NCBI GenBank assembly: GCA_033398695.1 | Contig: JAWKAU010000045.1 | Coordinates: forward strand, 62,001 to 126,000 | Direction: 5' to 3' | Length of the DNA: 64,000 bases | Source: Orobanche coerulescens | Lineage: Eukaryota; Streptophyta; Magnoliopsida; Lamiales; Orobanchaceae | In this document: positions 42,589 through 53,429 of the stretch, one piece after another | How positions within the stretch are numbered: position 1 is the first letter of the stretch | Layout: the number at the start of each line of letters is the position of its first letter | Notes under the pieces: generated by a model | Databases searched by the model: none | What the model saw: only the letters and a program-made list of their open reading frames with translations | Told to the model about the DNA's origin: nothing | Position numbers and translations under genes: made by a program

Positions 42589-44220
42589 AATCTATTCTTC
42601 TCAAGAAATACGGATCGAGTCTCATGCTAGGCTCTTGGTGCCTGTTTGAGCACGTAAAGAGCTTTCAGAAGCTTGTATACCTTGTCTCCTTTGACAAATC
42701 CAGGAGTTGCTCAACATAGAATTCTTTTTCTAGTACTCAATTGAGAAATGCACTTTTTATGTCCATTTGATAAACTTCAAAATCCTTGAATGATGCATAT
42801 GCAAGGAATAGTCTGATTGCCTCTAGTCTTTCTACTGGCGCACATGTGTCATCAAAATATATTCCTTCACATTGAGAATATCCTTTTGCAACTAATTTGA
42901 CCTCATTCTTAACAACAGCTCCGTCTTCATCACACTTGTTTTTGTACATCCATTTGGAGCTAATGACTTTCTTGTGGTCTGGTCTGTCTGTTAGTTCCCA
43001 GACATTGTTCCTCTCTATTTGGTTTAGTTCCTCTTGCATTGCAATCACCCATCTGTAGTCATCCAAGGCTTGATCTGTTGTTTTGGGCTCCATTTGGGAC
43101 GTGAAGCAATAAAAATTGTCATTCCTGCTGGTTCTCTTGATTTCCTGGTTTTGACTCCATCAGTTAGGTTCCCAATGATTTGTTGTATGGGGTGATCCTT
43201 TATCCATTTTGAGGCATCATCTTCATATTCAGCTTTAGGAGGTTGATCTTTAAGGTTTGTTCCCTCTGTTGGGTTGCTTCGAGGAACTGCGTCTATCTGT
43301 GCATCAACTTGGTTTTGGCCATCTTTAGCTATATCTGGTTGAGCTGTGATTGGATCAAAGTTAGCTGTAGGTAGATAAGCTATGGTTGGATAAGTTGTGG
43401 TCGGATCAGTTGTGTTAGGATCAGATACGTTTGGAGATCCTGGTTGATCTGCAGTTGGGTCTACATCAGTTGTGTCCATCATTCTTGTGTCATTGATGAT
43501 GACTTCTTCTAGATAGGTGGTTTTGAGATTTTTCTCAATCTATATCGAAAGAAAAGAGAGAGTTGCGGCCAGCATGGACTTGTTATAGATTTATAAAAGA
43601 CAACATGAGGTATTTCTTCCACAACTAATGTTCTTTTGTTAAAAACTCTATATGCTTTGCTTATCTGTGTGTATCCCACAAAGAGACCATCATAAGTTTT
43701 CGTATCAAAGGCATTTAGTTGGGTTTTGCCATTGTTGTGGATGAAACACTTACAACCAAAGATATGGAAATATGAAACAGTTGGTATTCCGTAATTATAC
43801 ACCTCATAGGGAGTTTTACTGTGTATCCCTAGTATCATGCTTCTGTTCTGAGTATGACATTCTGTATTGACAGCTTCAGCCCAGGACCTTTTTTGGAAGA
43901 TCAGTCTCAGCAATCATTGTCCTGGCTGCTTCCTTAAGGGTTCTGTTCTTTCTTTCATCTACATCATTTTGTTGAGGTGTTCTTGCAGCTGATACTTCGT
44001 GATGAATTCCATTTTGATCACAATACTTAGTTATGGCAAATTCTCCTCCTTTGTCTGACCTGGTCTTTATGATTGATAAGGATATCTCATTTTGAATTCT
44101 TCTAAGCAGCTCAGGTAGCTTGGTTAGGGTTTCACTCTTCTTATAGAGAAACACTATCCAAGTGTATCTTGAGTAGTCATCCACAACTACTAAGGCATGC
44201 TTCCTTACACTCAGAGTTCT
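42589..44220 (-). pseudogene. Copia copy 2 RT and integrase, inverted segment
   Basis: On the minus strand: integrase core (43876-44184 frame: MDDYSRYTWIVFLYKKSETL, RSDKGGEFAITKY, SAARTPQQNDVDERKNRTLK) and C-terminal part (43509-43913: KTPYEVYNYGIPTVSYFHIF). A linker rich in Asp/Thr/Pro follows (43045-43482), then the RT start (42737-43093: SSKWMYKNKCDEDGAVVKNE, VKLVAKGYSQCEGIYFDDTC, FEVYQMDIKSAFLN). RT stops at about ALYVLKQAPRA near 42620, so the catalytic YVDD half is missing. The segment is reversed relative to gag and RNase H of the same element. Confidence 0.9.
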
Positions 44221-44357
44221 TGATATTGGAATATTTATTCCACATATTCATAAATAGAGTTTTTATGATTAAGTTGCTAAACAAAGCAAAACAACAAAGA
44301 GGCGAAGCAAATCAACGAAGCAGATGAAGATGCAAAAAGTTGCAATCTGGACTACAT

Positions 44358-44851
44358 TAGCGCACGCTACATATCAAAGCTAGCGCACGGTAACGAGAGT
44401 TATATACAGATCATACAAGTTCGAAGTTACCTGAAGTGAAGTCATCTGATGAAGATAGCGCACTCTACTCATGATCACTAATGCACACTATGGAATTCTA
44501 TATTACCGTTGTGAAGATATTCAAACACAGAATGACGTATGCAGTGAAGTAAGACTTAGCGCACGCTACAAGTGATATTTAGTGCATGCTAAATATCAGT
44601 TTGAATTCAAGTCAATCAATCCGTTGGGAAGATTCTGATGCAAAGTCAAAAAGTATAAACGGATATATGACGCATGTAATGATGCAATATTAGCGCACGC
44701 TACAGGGAAGTGTTAGCGCACGCTAATTGTACATGACAGTAGCTACTGGACTGAAACTAGAAGACGATAACATACGTAACACGAAGGCTTAACATACGTA
44801 ACAGGCAACATGCGCGATAGCGCACGTAAGAGGAAGTGCTAGCGCACACTA
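44358..44851 (+). repeat. Palindrome array of the TAGCGCACGCTA class in the solo LTR
   Basis: Copies lie at 44358, 44381 (TAGCGCACGGTA), 44456 (TAGCGCACTCTA), 44557, 44579 (TTAGTGCATGCTAA), 44691, 44713 and 44840 (TAGCGCACACTA), plus decayed copies near 44479 and 44815. The word is identical to that of the G2 and G4 gypsy LTRs. A weak TATA-like TGTAAATA follows near 44893. Confidence 0.9.
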
Positions 44852-45129
44852 GTAAGTCAAAAGTCAGTAACATCTAGTTTGATAAAGAAGGCTGTAAATA
44901 CCACATCCTTAGGATCAAACCATACAACAACTTCAAGCAAATCAAGACATTGATCTGATATTCATATTCATTATATTGTTCTTGTAATATTGAGCTTATA
45001 TTGTTAGTTTGAGTGTTTTTACATTCAACACATACACGATAGGTAATAGAAAAGATACGATTGGATTCAGTGTTACTAGGATCAAGGGTCCGGTATTATT
45101 AGAATCGCAATCGATATCTGAGTGAGGGT

Positions 45130-45360
45130 TATCTAGTACCGATAGAAAGATAGAGTGGTTGATTCCTTGTCCAATAGAAAAGGAAAATGGTTTAACTTAG
45201 ACCCACATAAAGACAAGTACAAGCAGTAATATCTCGACCGATAGAAAAGAGATTGAAGGGTTTACTCGGACCGATAGAAGACGAGCTTGTAATGGTAATC
45301 CCTCGATCGATAGAAGAGAGGTGCAGAGGTTTTGATCTTCAACCTATAGAAAAAGATATA
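45130..45360 (+). repeat. CCGATAGAA-type imperfect repeats in the solo LTR
   Basis: CCGATAGAA, CCAATAGAA, TCGATAGAA or CCTATAGAA occurs near 45139, 45162, 45239, 45270, 45307 and 45344. Each copy is followed by an A/G-rich run and then by varied sequence. It lies in the part of the LTR downstream of the palindrome array. Confidence 0.7.
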
Positions 45361-45477
45361 GGGAGAGAGGACGTAGACACGTTTGTCTGAACCTCTATAA
45401 ATCCTTGTGTCATTTATTTTCTGCACTTTATATTTACGCTTCCACAACACGGCGCAAATAACGAAATTGCTCCAACA

Positions 45478-45600
45478 CTTGGCTTCATTGGACCAAATGG
45501 ATCCATGTGAAGTAGATCCAAAATTCGGTGGGTGTGAGTGGTAATTGAAATGATCGAAAAAGAAATATGAGTTAATATATGTTCTAAGGTTTAAAATATC
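45478..45600 (-). pseudogene. Copia copy 2 integrase start, end of inverted segment
   Basis: On the minus strand it reads THTHRILDLLHMDPFGPMKP, the start of the integrase core separated from 44220 by the solo LTR. An A/T-rich join of about 60 bases follows, also present in copy 1 (about 22135-22200), and then the plus-strand RNase H. Confidence 0.82.
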
Positions 45601-46300
45601 ATAAAATAAATAAAAAAGAACTACAAAGGGCTAATTGGATTGTTACTGTATTTAACTGCAAGCAGACCTGACATTTCATATGCAGTAGGAGTATGTGAAA
45701 GATTCCAATCCAAGCCAAAGCACTCTCACCAGGAAGCATCAAAAAGAATAATCAGATACCTAAAATCTACAATCAATGTTGGATTATGGTACCCAAAAGA
45801 TGACAACTTTGAACTTTCAAGATATTCTGATGCTGACCTTGCAGGATGCAAGATCAATTAGAAAAGCACTAGTGGAACATGTCAATACCTTGGAACCAGA
45901 CTAATATCATGGTTCAGTAAAAAATAGGTGTCCAACTCAATATCAACCACTGAGTCAGAATACCTAGCTGCGGGTAGTTGTTGTGCTCAAACTATGTGGA
46001 TCTAACAACTAAGGGACTACAACATCATAGCAGTCCCTATCTGGTGTGACAATAATAGTGCAATTGCTATAACAAACAATATAGTCCAACATTCAAGAAC
46101 GAAATACATAGATGTCAAGCATCACTTCATCAAAGACCATGTGCTCAACAAAAGAGTAAGGATGGAAAGAGTCACCACAGAGTACTAGATTGCTGATATA
46201 ATCACAAAACCTTTATCAAAAGAAAGGTTTCTCAAACTAAGCAAGGATCTTGGACTTCTAGACTGGGAATTTAGTGCCTTTACAAAATCTAAAAATGAAA
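45601..46300 (+). pseudogene. Copia copy 2 RNase H
   Basis: The 45640-45861 frame reads LYLTASRPDISYAVGVCERF, RIIRYLKSTINVGLWYPKDD and YSDADLAGCKIN, then stops. The remainder (TTESEYLAAGSCCAQTMW near 45950, DNNSAIAITNNIVQHSRTKY near 46050) is in other frames. It is nearly co-linear with copy 1 but its stops differ. Confidence 0.9.
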
Positions 46301-46308
46301 AATGTCAC

Positions 46309-46430
46309 CTGGTCCGAAGAATAGACGAGTAAAGCCATCTGATCAGAACCAGATGATGAAAGGAGCCTGATCAGAACCAGATGAGGAAAACCACCTGATC
46401 AGAACATACGAGGAAAGTTAGCTAATCAAA
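46309..46430 (+). repeat. 28-bp tandem repeats (copy 2)
   Basis: CTGATCAGAACCAGATGA-type units repeat about four times, matching the array at 22891-23010. Confidence 0.78.
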
Positions 46431-46820
46431 ATCACAGCTAAGATTATATAAAGTAAGCAAGGAATTAAAATTGCAGCCGATCAGAAGACAAAGTCAATCA
46501 GATAAGTTTACAATTTCTTTAAATACTCATTTTTATTACATGTGGCTAAAAAAACACGATCACAGTAACTCCATATCTACATCACGATGTCCAATTAATC
46601 ACACGAACCGCCACTTATTTATTTAATTATTAAATTTCAAAATTGATTCTTCGAGTGACTATTTAAGATGGTCGAAATCATTTTAGAAAAACCTTATCGT
46701 CTTCAAGAAAAACCCGCAATTTTTTCATAAAAGAAGAAACCTTAGAATTTCAATACACTAAAACTCGAAAAATTTGCAGAAATAGATACCGCTGCCTATT
46801 TCAAGAACATCAATTTGAGG

Positions 46821-47323
46821 ATGGTGAAGGAACATATAATATTTAGCATTATCATAGACTACGTCGGTCTACTGGAGGCTAATAACACCACGAAAATGGC
46901 GCAACTGATCCGAATGATGAAAAAAATGGACTCTACCATTTTTTAGACATTAACCCTACACAGCTTTTCAAGGAGGTTGTCATTTGCTTTTACAAAAAGT
47001 CCTAAGTCACAGGAAAGGGCATCGAAAGCTCGTCTTTCGAAGAACCAATGTCATGACCAAGAAGACTATCGCAGAGGCATGCAAGATGGAGAATCAGGGC
47101 ATTTCAGTTGAAGCCTTAAAACAAAACCCTATGGAGATATGGCAGGAGATTAAAATGGCGGACCAGCTGATGAAGATGAAATTCATTACCCGAAATCAGA
47201 CCTTCAAAAGGAGTATCGATATATGTTGGACATCATAAACAAAATTGTGATGGGCATGGCAGGAAGTTTTGACCAATTAAATTATTCCAAGTACATGGTC
47301 TTGGGAGCCATGATTCAAAGTCA
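46821..47323 (+). pseudogene. Env-like frame of copia copy 2, truncated
   Basis: The likely start is ATG 46821 (MVKEHIIFSIIIDYVG). The early stop in the run ATTTTTTAG is the same as in copy 1. The 46984-47238 frame and the part up to 47323 match copy 1 up to GATTCAAAGTCA, after which unrelated DNA begins. About five sixths of the copy 1 frame length is missing. Confidence 0.6.
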
Positions 47324-47680
47324 TGTTGAATTTATAATTTCTTAGTCTTCATAAGTTTTATTTTATATTTTATATTATAATAGTTGTAGGAATTTTGGCT
47401 ATAAAAAGTCCTCATTTTCATTTGTAAGGATACCTTGAAATTTACCAAAATTATAAGTGTTTATGTTAAAAAACTTTCTTCTTATTTTGCTGAGTGTATC
47501 GACAAAATATAAATTGTGATTTTTCACATATCGAGGCATTAGAAACCTCGTGGCGTGTTTGAATCACACCTTCCGGTTTGTTAGGGCGCGTCACGTAGAG
47601 GGCTTGAAGTAAAACAACAATTTTCTTAATATTGGAACGATCTAGGGAACTAAAATCATATTAGCGATAGAGGTTACCAC
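47324..47680 (+). repeat. LTR-like scrap of unknown element
   Basis: It starts TGTTGAATTTATAATTTCTT right at the copia break and has a TATA box in GGCTATAAAAAGTCC near 47400. It has no coding sequence. The start TGTTGAA and compact TATA resemble a small copia LTR, but no matching end or partner is present. The right edge with G5 is not sharp. Confidence 0.4.
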
Positions 47681-48890
47681 GGCATGTAGTGTGGGGTCGC
47701 ATCAGGACTAACTATGGGTATTATGAATTTGTGGTAATGCCATTCGGTCTCACCAATGCGCTTGCCCTGTTTATGCAATTGATGAACCTAGTACTCATGG
47801 AGTACTTGGATAAATTCATAGTTGTCTTTATCGATGATATTTTGGTTTATTCAAAGAGTTCAAACGAGCATGCTGAACACCTGCTGATTGTATTGAACCT
47901 TTTGAGGAGCGAACATTTGTATGACAATCTTTCTAAATGTGAATTGTGGTTGAAGGAAGTAATGTTCCTTGGTCATGTAGTATCAGTAGAAGGAGTCAGA
48001 GTAGATCCACAAAAAGTCGAGGCAATCACACAGTGGGAGTCTCCTAAGAATGTGAAGGAGGTCAGAAGTTTCTTCGGACTTGTTGGGTACTACCACCGGT
48101 TCATGGTGGGGTTTTCCAAAATCACCCGCCCACTTACTCAATTATTGCAAAAAACCCAAAGATTCAAATGGAATGAGAAGTTTCAATATAGTTTTGACGA
48201 ACTCAAGAAGAGACTGAAAATGGCTCCAATATTAGCTCTACCACAAGGGACTGAAGGATTCTTAGTTTACAAAAATGCTTCAATTCAGGGTCTAGGTTGC
48301 GTCCTGATGCAGGATGATAGGGTAATCGCTTATGCTTCACGGCATCTAAAATAGTACGAGGTCAGTTATCCAACACATGATTTGGAGTTATCATCTATTG
48401 TTTTTGCACTGGAAGTATGGCGACATTATCTGCATGGAACTCATTGTCAAATCTTCACCGATCATAAGAGTCTTAGGTACATTTTCTGGCATAAATAATT
48501 AAACATGCGATAGAGGAGATGGTTGGAATTAATTTAAAAATATGATTTGGAAATACTGTACCATCCAGGCAAAGAAAATGTGGTGGCTGATGCACTGAGC
48601 CACAAACCTGTTTTTATTCAAATGTTGTAGACGATCACGACCCAGTCCAATATTCACCAAGAGTTAATTCGTGGAGAAATTGAAGTGTCATTGCAAAGAG
48701 TTCACGGCCGACTGTGTGATGGAACTAACTTCATCATTGACGGATGAAATCAAATCTAAGCAATTAGATGACCCTCTGATGATTCAGTTACATGATGAAG
48801 TAGGTAAAGAGAAGGCCCCAGGCTTTGTAATCCATGAAGATGGAGTTCTGAGATTTCAACGTCGACTGTGTGTCCGAATGACCGTGTCCT
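47681..48890 (+). pseudogene. G5 reverse transcriptase (partial) and RNase H
   Basis: The 47689-48354 frame starts at [20 protein letters not shown] and includes [40 protein letters not shown] and [18 protein letters not shown], where the RNase H Asp in YSDAS has become YKNAS. After a stop, RNase H continues with THDLELSSIVFALEVWRHYL, FTDHKSLRYIF and [17 protein letters not shown] lacks its fingers, so it is inactive. Confidence 0.9.
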
Positions 48891-50146
48891 GAAGCAAACA
48901 ATCATGAAAGAAGCTCATAGTACACCTTATTTAATTCAACCAGGCACCAGTAAGATGTACAAATATCTGAAGCAAAATTTTTGGTGGGGTAACATGAAGA
49001 AAGAAGTGGCAGAATATGTCTCAAAGTGTTTAACTTGCCAACAGGTTAAAATCGAGCATCAGCGACTTGTCGGAATGCTGAAGCCACTTCAAATTCCTAA
49101 ATGGAAGTGGGAGGATATCTCAATGGACTTTATCACCAACATGCCAACGACCAGGACAATAATGAATTTGATATGGGTGATAGTAGATCGTTTAACCATG
49201 TCAGCTCACTTTTTAGGTTCATAGATACTTAGGGACCGGAGTCATTGGCTCGAGTATTTATTGCAGACGTATACCGATTGCATGGAACACCAAGGACCAT
49301 TATTTTAGATCGAGATGGTCATTCCGTGCAGCATTTTCGGAAATCGGTTCATATGGCTTTGGGAAGCACGAATTACCATCCTCAAACCGATGGACAATCC
49401 GAGAGGACCATTCAAATAGTAGAAGACATGTTCAGAGCTTGTGCCCTGAATTGGTTAACTGGTTGGGAAACTCACATGCCGTTGATTAAGTTCACCTACA
49501 ATAATAGTTGGCACGCTTTAATTAAGATGGCACCTTTCGAAGCATTATACGGGAGAAGATGTAGATCACCCTTATGTTGGGATGATTCGCCTGACTTAAT
49601 TGGGATAGAACCAGAATTGATAATACAGATTCAAGAAAAGGTAGCCCTAATCCGTGAAAGATTATTGACCGACCAAATTCGTCAGAAGTCTTACGCAGAT
49701 GTGTGCCGTCGCTCGTTGGAATTTGAAATTGGGGACCACGTACTTCTAAAAGTTTCTCCTACTCGGGGAATTTTTTGTTTCAGAATTAAGGGAAAGCTGA
49801 GACCGAGATATATCGGGCTATTTGAGATTATTTAAAGAGTTGGAGAATTAGCATACAGATTAGCCTGACCTCCATGGTTGAGTCATGTTCATAATGTGTT
49901 TCATGTATCACACTTACGGAAGTACGTATCAGATACCAGTCATGTCATCTACTTTGGCGAGATGGAAGTACCTAATGATTGCATGTTTGAAGAGAAACCA
50001 ATCAAGATACTTTAGAGACAATCAAGCAATTGAGGAATAAACCAATCTCCTTGGTTAAAGTTCAATGGTCACAACATGGAGTCGATGGATTACTTGGAAG
50101 ACTGAAGACTGTTTGAAGGTGAGATACCCAGAATTATTTATATTTT
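48891..50146 (+). pseudogene. G5 integrase and chromodomain remnant
   Basis: The 48868-49224 frame has KEAHSTPYLIQPGTSKMYKY, where the second zinc-binding His is Gln, then KCLTCQQVKIEHQR and SMDFITNMP. The 49245-49835 frame has TIILDRDGHSVQHF and HPQTDGQSERTIQIVEDMFR with the catalytic Asp and Glu present, then GIFCFRIKGKLRPRYIGLFE. A stop near 49833 and frameshifts break the end. Chromodomain remains read WKTEDCLKVRYPELF near 50095. Confidence 0.88.
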
Positions 50147-50183
50147 AAGTTTCGGGATGAAACTTCTTCTTAGAGGGGGAGTA
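50147..50183 (+). promoter_or_regulatory. G5 pre-PPT hairpin and polypurine tract
   Basis: AAGTTTC (50147-50153), GGGAT, GAAACTT (50159-50165), then TTAGAGGGGGAGTA before the LTR. Confidence 0.85.
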
Positions 50184-52521
50184 TACAATATTCAGATATT
50201 TATTGTGTATTTTACCTGTATTGGAATCATGTGGTATATGATTATATCATATAATTAATTAAAGTATGATTTTCCTTATCCGTATTCTAGTATTCATGAG
50301 CGTATTGTGCGAAAATTTATACTTCATGCATGTAGCTACATAATAGATATATCATACGTTAATCAGTATATGTAACGTACGTTAAATCAACACAGATTAT
50401 GTACATTATAACCTACTCTTAGTGTATGTTATGGAGAGTCAGGATCAGATAAGGCATGGTCGGCGTCTGGAGCCCGAGTGTCGACCATTTTCCACAAGCA
50501 GTCGGACAACTTTTAGAAAGGCAGGTCAACGAATCATAGCATACATTACAAGTGTTAAATAATGCACGCTAAGTTTATCAAGTAGCGTACATAAGTGTGT
50601 AAACAACATATTTAAAGTGGGACAGAAATGAGGAAGTGAGCTATGGAAAACAAAATTGTGTACGGAACCTTTTGTTCCTAGCATACGTTAAGGAGCTTGT
50701 GTATGTAAGTTTATGTGGCTAACGTACGTTAAGTTCAGATTTCTATTTAGAGACACCAACCTTCTTTCATTTCCCCTCCACTCGTTGTCTGAGTTCTGCA
50801 ACTTTGAGAGTTTCCCCAACCCTATAAATTCCTTATATCAGCCTCTCAACTTGGTTTTAAAGATCATAGGCATCTTGGATTGGTGTTCAAGCTTATGGTG
50901 TTGAGTTCTGCCTATTATTTCGCCGTTTCTCTCTGTATAAGGTATGTTGCAGCTACTCCAACCTTGAATTCATGTTCTTAATAATGTTATGAGCATGCTA
51001 CTGATATTATTAGATTCCATTGATGATGTAATAAACCGAACACCATGTTTTAGGAGGATTGGGATGATTATACTCAAGTTTTTCCATTGTTGAGAAGATT
51101 TCAAGTTGGGCCTTGTTATGTTGAAAACTAAGATGGAGTTTTTTTGAGATTGTAACATACCTTTGATGATGATTTCGAAATGTCCTTATATAAAATGACT
51201 TGTTAATGTTATCGCCTATGATAGAGGAATTCAAGCGAATGAATATTGGGGATTTTCATCAAGAATAGGTTCATGTATTGTAAGGTCGACTATGATTGGA
51301 TAACTTCCTTCATATTAATGGTTAGAATGAAGTGATTATGTTGGTGACAAACGTATTGAATGTAGAACTTTTCTAGGGAGAACTACATCACGGAGAACGG
51401 GATTCTTAGTGGTGAATTAAACCTAGAACATAGTTGAATATGTTTTCTTTTGAAAGGATGTTTTAGAATTCGTTCATCTTGAATCATACCCTTGATATGA
51501 ATCGCAAAAAAGCCAAACCATATATTAGAATTGATAATCAAGAGTGGAGTATTTAATTATGATGACATGAATATCCTTGAAATCGTAGACGTCGGAAATT
51601 TATCTCCATTATGATCATTTGATTCGCATGAGGTATGTTAATAGTCCGACAAAGTGTTCGTCGGGTAGTTGAACCGTGAACCGGCCGTACGTAGGATAAT
51701 TAGCTTTGTCATAGTTTAGGAGCGCCAGATGCTCGTATGTTAGTTATGTATATGCAAGTTGAACTCTTCATTAATTATTATTGTACAATGTTCGAATCTT
51801 GCAAGTGGTTAGACGAAGGGACGACCTTCGAGTGTATTGACGTTCGTCGAATTATCTAATCCTTGTCATATTTCTAAGGCAATTACTTTAATAGTGTTTT
51901 CGTGCTAATGTCATTTATGTTGCTGAGCATATGCGTTGTAGTTGTTTGTCCACCAAGTGTTGGTCCAACAAGATCATCTTCGGAACCTATGCTGTGTGCT
52001 GGATAGTTGGATTACCATGTATAGGTTGAGGTGGTAATGTTGTGTAATGCATTGTTAGTCTTCTCATGGAGAGGATTGTTGTTGATGTTATTGTTATTCA
52101 TCATGAACTGTCGAATAATATTTTGTTGTATAATTATCGTACTTGTACTAGCATCGTTGTGCTAACCCCTTCGAGGATGGACATGTGTTTAATGTTCAGG
52201 ATCCAGGAGAGTTGGAAAACAAGCACAAGAGCAGTATGATGACGCAGGTGCAAAGTGATGTTAATGGTCTGGAAAGTCCTTTCAGTCGTGTCGTGATTGA
52301 ATAATTACTCGAGTACATTGTTCTTTTTGTGTTGTTTTGATTAGTCATGTATTGATAAAATTTATATTCGGTGTTTGTCTTTCCCTGTCGAAAAACCCAT
52401 TTTGTAATAATAATTCCGCTTGTAGTAATTAATAGACGTTGTTTTAAATTTTTAGCCTAGTAAATCATTTTCTAAAGGATTTAAGGCGCTGTAATAATAC
52501 TGAATATATCAGGGTGTTACA
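50184..52521 (+). repeat. G5 3' LTR (2338 bp)
   Basis: It starts TACAATATTC (TGTAA changed to TACAA) after the polypurine tract and ends CAGGGTGTTACA. The last 32 bp start TGTAATAAT. It holds a decayed palindrome array (50350-50731) and a TATA-like CTATTTAG at 50743-50750. The rest, about 50800-52480, has no feature I recognise. Confidence 0.85.
50350..50731 (+). repeat. G5 LTR decayed array of TAACGTACGTTA palindromes
   Basis: Perfect copies lie at 50373-50384 and 50720-50731. Partial copies include TCATACGTTAA near 50352, TAATGCACGCTAA near 50562 and AGCATACGTTAA near 50680. The last perfect copy ends 12 bp before the TATA-like sequence. TAATGCACGCTAA links it to the TAGCGCACGCTA class. 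Confidence 0.75.
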
Positions 52522-53429
52522 CATACAATGCCTCAAATGGTGCCATCTTAATCGAGGCATTCCAACTATTACTGTAAGTAACTCGATCGGCGGTAGGTGC
52601 GACTCCCAATCATCCTTCCAGTCCAGGCCATAGGCTCTCAGCATATCCTCAAGGGTCTGAATCATCAGTCCTGACTGTCCGTCTGTCTGGGATGGTATAA
52701 TATACTGAGTCTCAACTCAGTCACTCCAAGGCTCGATGAACGGTCTGTCAGAAATGTGATACGAATCGACCATCCCGATCAGAAATAATGCTCATGGGAG
52801 TCTCATGCAACCTCATGATTTTTGCAAAAATGCCCGGTCCAGTATCTCAGGCCCCCAAGTATCCTTAATACCTATATAAAATGAGCCGATTTGGTTATTC
52901 AATTGACAATGATGCAAATCATGCTCATTCCGGTTCGGGTTCTCGGCATGCTGTAAAGCAATCCACAGAAATATCTTCCCACTTTCACTGGGGATTATGA
53001 AGTGGTCCCAGTAACCCCGCGGGTCACTGATACTCTATTTTGACTCATTGACAGGTAAAGACTTCGATATAAATTCACTTACATCCTTCTTTAAGTTGCT
53101 TCACAAAAGTTAATACTTACATCATTGTACATTTTAATCGTACCGGGAAGAATGGAATAAGATGTAGTATAAGCTTCCCTCAAAATTTTCTGCCTCAACT
53201 CAATATCATACGGTACACATAATCTACCTCAGAACCTGAAGACTCATCATCCTGAATCACAAATCCAGGGGATTTCCCCTATCTACATCCTCCCTTAATT
53301 GTACCAAAAATGGGTCCGCTAACTATTTCGCCTTGATGTCATCAATCAATGACGAAGTGATTCTAATGCACATAAAGATCCCTGAATCCTCTAAAGCCAA
53401 ACCTCTATGGCTTTCCCAATCAAGTACTG
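52522..53429 (-). pseudogene. R2 integrase, truncated
   Basis: On the minus strand: a zinc domain with LREAYTTSYSIPPG near 53190, core pieces (MPRTRTGMSMICIIV near 52960, MSIISDRDGRFVSHF near 52780) and 52465-52665 frame text MIQTLEDMLRAYGLDWKDDW followed by MAPFEALY. It stops there at 52522. Frameshifts are frequent. Confidence 0.82.

Larger units (their letters stand above)
44221..45477 (+). mobile_element. Solo LTR (1257 bp) with palindrome array, inside the inverted copia segment
   Basis: It starts TGATATTGGAATATTTATTC and ends GCTCCAACA; TTGGA and TCCAA are inverted at the ends. Copy 1 has no such insert at the matching point (near 22050: GAGTTCGTGGCTT), so the boundaries are clear. CTTG occurs at both edges but overlaps the terminal TG, so the target duplication is uncertain. 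No internal domains, primer-binding site or polypurine tract are seen. The ends differ from the gypsy LTRs here and look copia-like. Confidence 0.75.
28549..47323 (+). mobile_element. Ty1/copia element copy 2 (SIRE-like), interrupted by G3 and a solo LTR
   Basis: It has a nearly full 5' LTR, primer-binding site and gag, interrupted at 30971 by G3. It resumes at 40830 with the rest of gag, protease and GAG-pre-integrase. Then come an inverted integrase-RT segment, RNase H, 28-bp repeats and the start of the env-like frame. It stops abruptly at 47323 and has no 3' LTR in the window. Confidence 0.85.
47681..52521 (+). mobile_element. Ty3/gypsy chromovirus G5, 3' part with 3' LTR
   Basis: It begins inside RT and continues through RNase H, integrase, chromodomain remnant, polypurine tract and a 2338-bp LTR. 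The 5' half is missing. Codons and LTR are more AT-rich and more decayed than in G1-G4, which suggests an older copy. Confidence 0.88.
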
